Assembly: GCA_021521415.1 (NCBI GenBank)
Contig: JAIQDT010005777.1
Coordinates: 124,001 to 188,000 of the forward strand
DNA: 64,000 nucleotides
Direction of reading: 5' to 3'
Source: Bidens hawaiensis
Lineage: Eukaryota > Streptophyta > Magnoliopsida > Asterales > Asteraceae
Each line of letters begins with the position of its first letter. Position 1 is the stretch's first letter. Below, piece by piece: positions 33,201-42,869 of this stretch. Position numbers and translations under genes: made by a program. Below the pieces are notes generated by a model, which was not told the DNA's origin, ran no database searches, and was given only the letters and a program-made list of their open reading frames with translations.

Positions 33201-33539
33201 TAAGACAAGTAAGTTTTATGAGCAATGATGAAGTTTGTAAAAAAATCATCCAAACCTACTATATAATATTATAATAACTACTACTGCTTTTTACGAAAAT
33301 AAAACCTTAATATCAATTACAAACAATACAAACTGTCAATTGAAACTGTGTTTCTATTAGCAAACCCGCCCATGATTTGAAGCCCTAATTGAATCGAGAG
33401 AGAGAGAGAGTACGTTTTGATGGCAGCGCATACAGAGGCTTTCGACCTGATAGACAGGGGCATTATCGTCATCAGTAGATATGGCTTCAACAACTGACCT
33501 AACGTCCATGATCGATGATGATGCTGCTGCTGCTTCCAT
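27252..33539 (-). CDS. ZPR1: ZPR1 zinc-finger protein, 16 exons, apparently intact
   Basis: Exons: 33539-33414, 32722-32678, 32561-32521, 32351-32270, 31887-31843, 31731-31675, 31555-31496, 31418-31291, 29965-29746, 28819-28753, 28646-28576, 28488-28399, 27938-27830, 27754-27663, 27575-27470, 27358-27252. All introns are GT-AG, all phases fit, total 481 codons plus TGA, close to the usual plant ZPR1 length. Two C4 zinc fingers are seen (CMRC at 36-39 with CPHC at 65-68; CGAC at 276-279 with CDAC at 305-308). Each is followed by the ZPR1 domain: [54 protein letters not shown] in the first half; [39 protein letters not shown] in the second. In animals and yeast ZPR1 binds elongation factor eEF1A and moves between cytoplasm and nucleus; a role in eEF1A folding is known from yeast. 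The plant role is inferred by homology. Confidence 0.95.
28000..28395. repeat. MITE-like repeat in ZPR1 intron 12
   Basis: It starts near TAGGGGTTTGCATAGGTCGG and contains dense GGTTTTGGTTTT / AACCGAAATC repeats in both orientations. This is the style of hAT-type MITEs in plant introns. No clear closing terminal repeat was found. Confidence 0.35.
28905..29345. repeat. GTTCGTT/AACGAAC foldback-like repeat in ZPR1 intron 9, copy 1
   Basis: Forward GTTCGTTCGTTTAC-type words in the left half and inverted ACGAACATGAAC-type words in the right half. The last part (TTTGTTCGATTAAAGTTAAA) recurs in a second copy in the same intron. No coding. Confidence 0.5.
29566..29725. repeat. Same intron repeat, copy 2
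   Basis: It shares TCGCTTAATTGT and TTTGTTCGATTAAAGTTAAA with the preceding copy and has ACAAACGAACGTGAACACG at its right. It ends about 20 bases before exon 9, so it has come close to a splice donor. Confidence 0.5.
30295..30305. repeat. Run of 11 G in ZPR1 intron 8
   Basis: Homopolymer run; such runs are prone to sequencing and assembly length errors. Confidence 0.9.
30660..31040. mobile_element. MITE-like foldback element in ZPR1 intron 8
   Basis: The left end TAAACAAGCCAAGC and the right end GCTCGGCTCGTTTA are inverted repeats (12 of 14 match). Both ends are rich in AGCTCGAG words pointing inward, with an AT-rich core and no coding. A short non-autonomous DNA element is the best explanation; I could not find a clean target-site duplication. 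Confidence 0.5.
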
Positions 33540-33604
33540 TTGTATTTCGTTGTATTTCGTTTCGGCGTACCCAGGAAGAACAACAAACACGAAGAAGCTG
33601 TTTA

Positions 33605-33633
33605 ACCTAAAATAAAATAAAATAAAATAAAAT
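33605..33633. repeat. (TAAAA)n microsatellite upstream of ZPR1
   Basis: About five AAATA/TAAAA units, 65-95 bases upstream of the ZPR1 start codon, so in its 5' untranslated region or core promoter. Confidence 0.85.
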
Positions 33634-33639
33634 ATTTGC

Positions 33640-34379
33640 AACTTATTGCCTTCTATACCAGAATACCCCCTCTTTCAAGTTTGTTTGCTTGCTTGTTTGT
33701 TCCCTAAACTAACTGAAATTTTTATAAATAGACCATAGACACCCAACAAGCAACCTTCATAACCCCAAAAGGACTACAAGTATGAAAATTTACACCAATT
33801 CGACCGATCTATATTAGGTATGAGCTCTCTACCGCGCCAATCCCAAAACTTCAACATGTTGGTATCGAATTCGATACCTGGCTCATTTCTAGTCTATGTT
33901 TCTATTTTTTTTTACCTGTGTTTGAGTCAAAAGAATCTAAGAAACTTTATATTTTTTATTATCTCTTTGATCTAAACCTCTTTTCCTTCAAAAGTTTTCT
34001 CAAGCCTTCCATATTCTAAAATAATTTTTCTTTTTTTTTCATCTATTTTTTTATTTTATCAAAAACACGTTTCTATTTACAAAAAATGAAACAATGATAG
34101 AAAAAATTTCTTGTAAGAGAAATCGAGGGGCTTTTTTATTTTCTATTTTTTCCTTAATAGATTCAATGATTAATTTTTATGGCTTAAGTTGTATGCATAG
34201 AGATAGATGAGATACAAGATTGTCTGAGAGTTAATAGACTATCTACATGTTAATGTGAATATCTAATGGATATCAAAGTTCTCTTTGTAACATTGTGATA
34301 ACTAAATGAAGAAGCACAGAATCAAACTGGATAGTCCAAATCTACGTTTCCCCAAGTGTGAGTCTACTGATTATTTGAT
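33640..34379. other. Upstream region of ZPR1, no gene seen
   Basis: AT-rich with T runs. It probably holds the ZPR1 promoter, but I cannot name a TATA box or other element with confidence. Confidence 0.45.
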
Positions 34380-34960
34380 GAGGTCAGATTCCGATCAACT
34401 ATCTGCAAAATTGAGCACCGTGAGTCTCGTCACGGGAAGGACACGATGGGGGGTCTTCCCGTAACCACCCTCCGGTGTGAGAATAAGTTCAGTCCTTATC
34501 GGAAATAAGTACGAATACAAGTAATTGCTCTGAACGTGTGGGAGTGAATGAATACCTTATGGAGATGATTCGAGTATTTATAGCCGAAGGTGGAGGGAAG
34601 GTGATTGGTGGAGTTGTCACTATCAAAATATTCCATATTTGCCTGAATGGACACGTGTCGAGCGCTTATTGGATGTGACAGCCTGGCCACGTTGGGGACG
34701 GTTACCAGGTGTCCAGGTGTCATCTTTCCATTGGCTGATGTCGCTATCAGGGAATGTTGGGAAAATCTAAAAATCTAGAAGTAGTTTGTTACAACTGCTT
34801 TTCCATATCACGTGATGACCTTGTGCGTGTGGGGTCCTTTGTGTGGCCCGCAAGTTCCTTTCGTTGATGCTCAATGATTATCCGCGGGTTGTGTTGGAGA
34901 TCCGCGAGGCGTATTTCCTGGTTTGCGGGTAGCTTTTACTACCATGCCTCTATACTAAAT
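34380..34960 (-). repeat. Tat-type LTR-like sequence, copy A
   Basis: It matches copy B at 35240-35940 in order: GTGAGTCTCGTCACGGGAAG-like start, a TCTTCCCGTAACCACC-like block, a TATTTATAGCCGAAGGTGG block (a TATA box GGCTATAAATA on the minus strand), and GACAGCCTGGCCACGT. The pair is clearly diverged. Orientation is from the TATA box; the limits are approximate. Confidence 0.55.
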
Positions 34961-35239
34961 TAGGTAGTAATTGTCTGAGTGGACTGTTTTGTGTAACATT
35001 GGGTTGAAGAGTTGTTAAACTCATGTATTAAATGGTTTTCTAAGCAAGGGGCATAGTAGCTATGTTTTGTATCATAAGATTAAAAGCTTTGTGATTCTCA
35101 TCATAAATACAACCAATACATGGGAAAAACATCTAGAGAACATGTATGTTTGAAGAAACACATCTTCAAACAGTCTTGGGTTTAGATATGTATTTCCACC
35201 AGGTAGAAGGTTACAGTATGGGATTAGGTTAACTGAGTC

Positions 35240-35940
35240 AAAGCCAAGCTAGATTCAGATTTACGTCCTGCAAAACAAACCACAGTGAGCTCGTTATGAG
35301 AAGGACAAGATGGGGGTCTTCTCGTAACCACCATTCGACGTGATAATAAGTATTGTTCTTCTAGAGAGAGAAAGAATTTAAGTGATTGATGTAATGTGGG
35401 AATTGTGAATGAATACCTCATGATGGTTGAGAAGGTATTTATAGCCGGAGGTGGGAGAAGGTGATTGGATAAGTTGTCATTATTCAAAAGACGCTTCCAT
35501 TCACCTGGAGGGACACACGACTTATTCTGATAGGACATAACAGCCTGGTCATGTGCTAGGCCGTTGGAGAATATCCAGTTGTCCCTTTTTCATTGGTTAG
35601 ACTATTGCATGCTCCTTGTTAAGGAAGTAAATGTCATTATCATGGAATCTTTTGGTTATTAACTATTTTGCTTGCAAAATGTGAAGTTACCTTTCCTCTT
35701 ACACGCGGGTGTCCTCTGCGAGCTTCTAGAAGGATTACTTTGCATATGTTTGTTCTTCCGCCTGCGGTGTATCCCGCAACCTGTCAAGACTTGTCTTTTC
35801 TTCCCGCAGATGGCTTCCGCGGGTTCTGGAAGAATGTATGGAATTTCTGTTTCTAGGCGGATGACTCACGCGGGTAACATATTAGTGACGCGCAGGGATG
35901 TTTGAAAGGACTAATGGTTCCTTTTAAGCCCTTTCCAAAC
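35240..35940 (-). repeat. Tat-type LTR-like sequence, copy B
   Basis: Shares with copy A the GGGGTCTTCTCGTAACCACC block, GTATTTATAGCCGGAGGTGG (TATA box on the minus strand) and AACAGCCTGGTCATGT. It continues into the extra-ORF region at 36140-37784, so it is the likely 3' LTR of that Tat-type remnant. Confidence 0.55.
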
Positions 35941-35954
35941 CCTATCTCTACAAG

Positions 35955-35968
35955 CCCCCCCCCCCCCC
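35955..35968. repeat. Run of 14 C
   Basis: Homopolymer; its length may be unreliable in the assembly. Confidence 0.9.
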
Positions 35969-36295
35969 ATTCCACTGTTTCTTCCGCAAAGTATTTAAGC
36001 GGATGGAATTTTGGACTTATATTCTCTTGGGGTGATGTTTGTCTCTGAACGCTTTCTTAGATTAATTTTTTTATGATTTAATCAGAGGATTTGGGATAAG
36101 CAAGGTGCCTAATATGTGGCAGGTCAGCTCTGAAGGTGTCAGGTGCCTCTTTTGAGGTCTTTTGCAGGTGTTCCATGGCGTGGTTGGAAACTGTTCCTCC
36201 AGTTTTTCGCTTTTCCTGCCTGATGTGGCTATCATCCATTGGACTGTCGTTTCCTATCTCCTCTATACATCTTCCCATCGCAATAAATGCGATGG

Positions 36296-36306
36296 TTATA
36301 AATAGG
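36296..36306 (+). promoter_or_regulatory. TATA box of the Tat-type antisense ORF
   Basis: TTATAAATAGG, 144 bases before the ATG at 36450, with a pyrimidine-rich leader (TTTTCCTACTCCTTCATCTT) between. It suggests that the extra ORF has its own promoter, pointing against the LTR promoter. Confidence 0.55.
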
Positions 36307-36449
36307 AGGAAACCCTACTTTATTCATACGTTTTCCTACTCCTTCATCTTCTCCAGAAATTTCTTCTACCCTAGATCTGTGTGCCATCAATTCTAACCCT
36401 AAAACCCGTCAACATAGCTCGCTGCAACAAGTCTCTTTCCAACATTCTC

Positions 36450-37784
36450 ATGGTCGGTGGTGAAAGGAAGAATCCTTCTCCCACTGTAGATCTCATTCCG
36501 ATAAACTGGAAGGATAAGGATTACCTAGATATTGTCAATGGTTATGGCCTAGCCCCTGAATGGAACCAGAACTCCCTACTGCTGGTTCCACCGCCGACAA
36601 GCCTCCAAAGGGGAAGATGGCGTTATACGCCGAATTCTTTACTACCGGCAATTTTCGCCTTCCTATTACCAAATTCCTGAGAAATCTTTTGACAGTGAAC
36701 GAAATCCACCTATCCCAGATACACCCTTTTGGTTAATGCAAGTTCGTCATTTTGAGTTCTGCTGTAGATCTCAAGGTGTTATCCCAACGGTCAACAAGTT
36801 TTCTGTTTTTTACAAGTTGCAGGGGTGCAGAAGTTGGTACAATTGCACTTCGACTTGGAAGGGCGTAATAGGGGATGAGCCGCCACGGAGCGCTCACGAT
36901 TGGCGAATGAAGTTTTTTCTAGATTCGTGAAGATGTGATCCCAATTAAAATGGTCATCTGCCCCAACTTACACATTGCTACCTATGTTGACTAGTCGTGG
37001 TTTAAAACTTTGACCAGCATGCCCAGTCCCATGCGTCTCATGACAGAATATGCGCTTGTGCGCGTGGATATGGGTTGTCTGTAGCCATTCCCAGACTTTT
37101 ACCCTTACTATGCCAAGGCGGATTTCTATAAGTGTATTCACTTTATTACTTGCCAAACTCATTATTATTATATGTGTATTTTTAACTTCCGCTTTAGTGG
37201 AGGGAACCGTTTTTACACTCTTGTGGATGCCGTCCCTGGTGGCATTAAGCACCACCAACGTGATTCTAAGGCGCTCCCTATCTTTGATAAAACGCGGGAC
37301 AATTTTTTGTTCCCGCAGTCTCTTCGCACGAAACATGTGGTGATAGAGACCTTTTTTTTTCCACTGGTGAGTGTATTATGAACCCTAGCCTTGTCACCGC
37401 CCTTACTTCTGACGGGGCGATTGTAATCCTTTCATCTAGCGAGAAATCATCGTCCCGCGAAGAGGTATATTCTCACACTGATTTTGCAGGTGTCATGCGT
37501 GCAATTGCAGATATAAAACCAAGAGGAAACATCGTTCGGACCCAAGTGGTGGTGTGGTGACGAAGAGGAGTACTGCCAACGACTCCAACCCTGATGATGA
37601 CGAGGAATAACTTGAGAGTGTTGATCTTGATGCCGGACCTCAACCGGAAACAGAAGTTAACCCGCAAGCAGAGGGACTAGTGATGACTCGGGTGTTCCCG
37701 GCGAGACCAAAGAAAGTTCTTCTAGGTGATCGGATTCAACATATAGCAGCGACATCCACATGTATGATTATTACACTTGGAACC
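36450..37784 (+). pseudogene. Antisense extra ORF of a second Tat-type element (N-terminal part)
   Basis: Starts MVGGERKNPSPTVDLIPINW at 36450. After a frameshift near 36590 it reads LYAEFFTTGNFRLPITKFL, MQVRHFEFCCRSQGVIPTVN and KFSVFYKLQGCRSWY. This is the 'putative gypsy-type transposase' domain found in plant Tat-type extra ORFs, despite its name not a known active transposase. Later pieces (37172-37381, 37378-37560) include TSDGAIVILSSSEKSSSR. Several stops and shifts. The 3' part is cut by the LTR starting at 37785. Confidence 0.7.
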
Positions 37785-37867
37785 TGTTATGACATCTGTA
37801 AAAAATTCGAGCCAAAATGTCAAGAAGAAGTTGAGGGACTAAAAGGAAAATCCTGAATTTTCAATTG

Positions 37868-38128
37868 CTTCGCATGATGCGAAGGAATTTGGGTAAATAC
37901 TTCGCGCTACGCGAAGTAGCAGTGAAGTAATCGTGCCATTGGCTGACACGTGGCAACACGTGACATGACACCCGTCACCACGTGGAGGCACGTAGCAGGT
38001 CTTGGTGATGACTCATCAGGCCTATTCTTGTCCTTCGCATGACGCGAGCGGCAATATAGAACCCTTGGCGATACGCGAAGGAATTAAATATTCTAAGTCG
38101 GGTGTTTTGTCCTTCGCGATACGCGAAC
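37868..38128 (+). repeat. Cluster of CTTCGC/GCGAAG hairpins in the gypsy III LTR
   Basis: CTTCGCATGATGCGAAG (37868-37884), ACTTCGCGCTACGCGAAGT (37899-37917), TTCGCATGACGCGA (near 38033), GGCGATACGCGAAGG (near 38067) and CCTTCGCGATACGCGAA (near 38111). They stop about 50 bases before the TATA box. Confidence 0.85.
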
Positions 38129-38174
38129 GACTAGGTTATATTGGTTTGCTCTACGTGAAGGATTGTAATTCCAG

Positions 38175-38186
38175 CCTATAAATAGG
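38175..38186 (+). promoter_or_regulatory. TATA box of gypsy III LTR
   Basis: CCTATAAATAGG, a near-perfect plant TATA box. Confidence 0.65.
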
Positions 38187-39534
38187 TGGCCATAGGATGA
38201 TGTTTCATTCGTTCATCCACACTCCAATCACACATATAACCTTGAAGTGCGTGCCACGATCCCGACATTCCAGCATGTTTGTGTCTTAAAGTACATGCAA
38301 ATAGTAGAACCTATGTCGGTTTATTCTCTCAATTACCCGCAATAAGTAGAAGTGTGCCGCGTGAAATCTAGGCATTACTTCTAAGCAAGCTATGCAAGGT
38401 AGGGTTCTACCCGATTATTTTATTATTATGACTTAGACCCTAGTCGGGGATATAGATCATACCTTGATAAGATATAAGTGATATATAGTTTTCATAAGAC
38501 GAGATTATTGTTGGAATATTATTTCTTTATAAATATAAAGTCTTATAATGTTTCTTATGAAAGTAGAAGCATGATATAAATGTTTCTTCATGAAGAAGAA
38601 ACGTAGTATATAAATGATAAACAAAGAGGGGACTAGATGCCCTTATATTTTATAAAGAAATGATTATCAAGGTAAAGGTTATGCGAATAGACTAAAGGAC
38701 TAAAGATAGATCGTTGATCTAGTTATTTATAAAATGTTATTCTTGTACTATAGGTCCAAGGTAACAAGCAAGCATAAATCAGTGAGACTCACTGATCAGA
38801 ACAAAGGTGAATATGCTCAAACTTTATAACTCTTTAAATGAGTCTTACAAATGTTTACATGGGATTATGTATCACTAAAACTTTATTAACAAAGGTAATC
38901 GCTGGCCCTCAGGCTATCGTATACGTTTGTCAGAATCCTTTCATATGGGGTAGACGGTGGGCACACCGCACCACACCTGGTAATGCCTCCGCCACGTCGG
39001 GCCGGACCTAAGTAATGTCCAAGAGGGGATTATCTTGTGTATATTGGTAGTTGCTAAGTCCTCGAACGCTGTGGTGTTTGCTGAGTGGTTTCGAGTTAAG
39101 CTAGAGTTTATAATAGTAATTCAGACTTTCAGAACTTGGTTATTTGCTAAGCCACGTTGGGCCTAGGCCTACGATGTCTCGAGGGGATAATTAAGTATCA
39201 AAATTATTTTGTGTCAACATGTTCACCAGCATGTTTTGTTGACGTATTTTATAAACTATTTTACAGGTAATCAAGAATAGGCGTTTGAAGATAATGACTA
39301 CCCATTAGACGATCTAATGGCTAAGATGGAGTTTTAATATTTAAATAATGTAAATTATGGTTTTATAATTTCAAACATGTTTGTAACGAGTACCGGGTGT
39401 TTAATCCCTACTTTTGGAATATAATAATATTTTAATCAAGACTTCCGCTTTGCAACCTTAAACTCTGATATATTTACAAAACATGTACCAATTAATAGTC
39501 ACACCCTTAGGCCCTAGATTGGGGTGTGACAGGT

Positions 39535-39547
39535 TGGTATCAGAGCC
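39535..39547 (+). other. Primer-binding site of gypsy III
   Basis: TGGTATCAGAGCC, three bases after the LTR end; initiator-tRNA type. Confidence 0.92.
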
Positions 39548-41122
39548 ATCGATCTTAGCAAATTAGGTATTTAATCATACCTAAGCGTTGATCAGGGATA
39601 AGTTTCAACATTTTATTATATTATATTATGGGGATAAGATAGGTTGGTACAGTTTCCTATCCCTCACTAATCTAATCCAATAGATGTTGTTCAAGAAGTC
39701 TGTCGATACTTTCTGCTAAGAACGTAGAATGACGAACCATTTGGAACCAGCTATTCCCAATCATGCAGGAGACGGAAGCAATAGTTACTATACCAACTTC
39801 TTTAGTTAGGATCGGCTAGTTGTGCCTATAGTACCCTACGGAAGTCAACCTGTATATTTTCCCGGCACGGGGCAAATGCCAATCATCATACCAAGTGATC
39901 CATCAACCCCTGAATATCATCCTTTGATATTCTGAATAATCATCCTTCTAATGAGATGTAAGTTGACGAACCAATCAAATCCAAACCCAAGCAAGACACA
40001 TTCAGTTGGATGCAGTGTCACTCCAATCCAAGAAGATGGCACTTCGAAACTCCAACTTATAACCCAACAGATTCCAACACTGATTCCATAGCAGATCCAT
40101 CTAGAAGACCCAAGATGAGGGTAATGCAACCCCAAGAAAAGGTGACTATACAAGTAGATTTAAACAAGGATGATGTAGAAATCAATTCGGATGAAGAATC
40201 CAAAGAGGATTCAGAGGAAGAACCCGAGGAAGATTCCGAAGAAGAAACTTTGGAAGGGATAAGTACTAAGGAAGAAAGTCATTACGTTTGAGATAATCTA
40301 AGATGTAATTGTCCACCAAACATTGCTTGCCAGGATCCCATGTTTGACATGTCCCCTTGTTATTATTCTCAAGATCCAGATGCTCAAGAATTCCCAAATA
40401 GTTTTCCACCCTATCCTGGTGTTGTTCCTACCATATAAGAACAAGCTGATGAAATATGGGAACAGAAAAAGCTGCAGAAGCTTTCTACATTCTACCTTTT
40501 AAAGCAAGCCCCCCACCACCATACCCAAGAAATCATTATGATATTGTTATGATGGGATATTGAGATCCACCACGTCAATATGGATGCCCAAATGCCATGC
40601 CACAATCACAAGAAAAACATCTTGATCGAGCACTTCATGTAAACGATGAATTGAGGAAGAAGGTTGCCACTAAAATTAGCAAAAGAAAGAAAGTTGGAAG
40701 CAAATTACTACAAAAATACAGTAAGACGAAAAAAAATGATAAAGGACTACATGAAAGATTAGGAATCCTATCTCGTTGTATTTGTATCGTTGTTTCTGTG
40801 TCAGTTTGTAGTACTTGTGTTGTTGTTGTTTGTTGTAAGATATTCCGGTTTGTAAGATACTCTATCTACCAGTATATAAATAAAAACTTTGTTTCTAAAT
40901 CAATTTCTTTATAATTTCAGAATGTCAAATCAAACCAATCCTTTATAAAATAAGGAAGCTTCGGATCAAAGAAGAAACATATTTAGAACTAAACCTGCTC
41001 GATAGATTCCCGAGCAGTTGATAACAAAAATGCAAGAAATGATAACTAATGCAATGAATCCATATGCTACAAGCTATGAAAAAAGGATCGACTTATAAAA
41101 GTGAGACCCGGCAATCCAATAG
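39548..41122 (+). pseudogene. Leader and decayed gag start of gypsy III
   Basis: Pieces of a gag N-terminus are readable across several frames. One is an acidic stretch DEESKEDSEEEPEEDSEEET (near 40190-40250). Another, at about 40922, is MSNQTNPL followed by a stop and then EQLITKMQEMITNAMNPYAT, just before the insertion at 41123. Many stops; nothing could be translated as a unit. Confidence 0.55.
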
Positions 41123-41427
41123 TGTTGGTGCATTTTGTGACCGTCGCTATGCAATTCTGATCAGCGGATACGATGTACGAAGTTAGGACAACTTCGCCAT
41201 AGGCGAAGTTAGAACAACTTCTGCCATAGGCGAAGTTAGAACAACTTCGCCTTAGGTGAAGTTGTAACAACTTCGCCTACTGGCCCAAGCCCAAGCCCGC
41301 GAAGTTGGTTTTATATATATATGTGTGTCTTGTTTAGGTTTGAGGATCCAGAAAATTAGAGTGTGTTTTGTGTAGTTCAATTGTCTAGAGAGAAACCGAG
41401 AGGGAGAGTCGTGTGGGACGGCCCGAG

Positions 41428-41461
41428 GTAGAGCTCACCTCGGGTCGGCCGTCATTTGTTT
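41428..41461 (+). other. Strong stem-loop in the non-autonomous LTR
   Basis: GACGGCC and CGAGGT on the left pair with ACCTCG and GGCCGTC on the right, with a small internal bulge and an AGAGCTC loop. Repeated in the 3' LTR near 43192-43226. It lies downstream of the TATA core, so in the RNA. Not seen in the coding relative. Confidence 0.55.
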
Positions 41462-41590
41462 TCGTGTTTGGTATGTAATGTGTTTCGGTTTTTATATAAA
41501 AGATCTGCAGATGTGTTTAGCCCATTCGTGTGTTTGTTCGTGTATGTGTTTGTGTGTAATCGTGTTCTTCGTCTTCTACACCATAAACGA

Positions 41591-41617
41591 GTCTAGGAGG
41601 ATTCCGCACTCCTAGAC
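41591..41617 (+). other. GATTCCGCA-loop hairpin, non-autonomous 5' LTR
   Basis: GTCTAGGAG (41591-41599) pairs fully with CTCCTAGAC (41609-41617) around the 9-base loop GATTCCGCA. The same structure with a different stem occurs in the copia element at 48652-48678. Confidence 0.8.
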
Positions 41618-41666
41618 CTCGTGCGGATCTCGTATCGATCGGCGACGCCCCGGGGGGACTTACAAG

Positions 41667-41679
41667 TGGTATCAGAGCC
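41667..41679 (+). other. Primer-binding site of the non-autonomous element
   Basis: TGGTATCAGAGCC, two bases after the LTR; initiator-tRNA type, as in the coding relative. Confidence 0.92.
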
Positions 41680-41749
41680 TTAGGCTCTTATGCTATGGTT
41701 CGAGATCTGCGTTTTGGTGTTTCTGGCACGTTTCTGATCGTTTCTGGCC

Positions 41750-41970
41750 GATCAGCGCCGCAGGCGAAGTTATGGGGTTCAAGCGAAGTTGTCGCTTAAA
41801 TTTTAGGGTTTAGGCGAAGATATAAGGTTAAGCGAAGTTATTCACAACTTCGCCTACCTCACAAGTTCGCTTATCTCAGGCGAAGTTATCTGTCAGGCGA
41901 AGTTTTGGACATGCGAAGTTAAGGAGGGGCGAAGTTGACTTTTAGGCGAAGTTGACTTTAGGCGAAGTTA
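41750..41970 (+). repeat. GCGAAGTT array in the non-autonomous leader
   Basis: About 14 copies of GCGAAGTT or its complement, including one stretch (near 41812-41870) that closely matches the leader of the copia element near 48950-49010. Confidence 0.85.
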
Positions 41971-42858
41971 AAAAAAAAAAAAAATAATAAGTATTTGGAG
42001 TTTTCGTCTGTATGGCCAGGTGTACACGATTATTGTGAGACCGAAGACGTTGTTCCGTCAACGAGTGAAACTTGTTATCTCTTGGTCTTACGTGTGAACA
42101 AATACGTGTCAACTCTGGATATGGAGTTGAGTTTGTGAATGGGATATTGATTGAAACTGGATATTGACACATATTTGGGTGTTTGTGGGCAATGAAATAG
42201 TTGTTGTTCGAGGTTGACCAACTGAAGAAAGTCAAATTGAACTGAAGGTTTTCGTCATTACTGGATTGCGGTCAGAGCATATTATTTATGTTATTTTCAA
42301 GGCGTTCGAGAATTGGATCCTGAAACGTGATGCTTAGTTATTAAAGTGAAAATTCTGGAACAAGTTGGATTTAATCGGGAATTAAAGTGTTTCTGTTCTT
42401 GATCGTTATCCCTGGTGATTGAAGATGCTTCAGATTAATTAATGGTCATGTGTGTTAGATTCTGTCAATGTGGTTTTGTGATGAAATTGATCACTTGATG
42501 TTGAGTAGTTGAAGATTAAACCTTATCGTATGCCGACGTGTTGGTGAAGTTGTGGAGGGAGCCCAACTTCACGTGTTGTGAAGTCAGAAGGACTCACGTG
42601 ATTAGTTGAGATGATCAATTAGGCACGGGGATGGATGCAATTCAAAGACCTCAATCTATATAGTCGGAGAAGCTTACACTGAAGGGGAGATCTGATATGG
42701 AAGACGCTGGGTGATTGGTAGATTTGTGAAACTACACGACAGCTTCAGACACGGCTGGTTGAAGAGCAAACAGAAGATCATCAGTTAAGAGGGAGTCTGT
42801 TGGTGCATGTTTTGTAACAGATGATCTTTTATGTTTGTTAGAATTGAGAGCAACGGTC
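41971..42858 (+). other. Non-coding interior of the non-autonomous element
   Basis: No gag, pol or extra-ORF motif on either strand. Near its right end (about 42788-42815) there is a second GGGAGTCTGTTGGTGCATG, a copy of the polypurine/LTR junction, about 80 bases before the real one. Confidence 0.8.
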
Positions 42859-42869
42859 AAAGGGGAGTC

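Larger units (their letters stand above)
37785..39531 (+). repeat. 5' LTR of gypsy III
   Basis: It ends GGGGTGTGACA just before the primer-binding site, like gypsy I. It contains five short CTTCGC...GCGAAG hairpins (37868-38128) upstream of a TATA box. Only one LTR is in the window, so the start is inferred. Confidence 0.75.
41123..41664 (+). repeat. 5' LTR of the non-autonomous element
   Basis: 542 bases. U3 has GGCGAAGTT/AACTTCGCC palindromes (41177-41280), then a TATATATATA core near 41310. Near its end it folds a GATTCCGCA-loop hairpin (41591-41617). Confidence 0.93.

Noticed and set aside
36450..37784. A cut-and-paste DNA transposase, as the family name 'gypsy-type transposase' suggests
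   Set aside because: No DDE-type catalytic motif or terminal inverted repeats; the context is a Tat-type LTR element.
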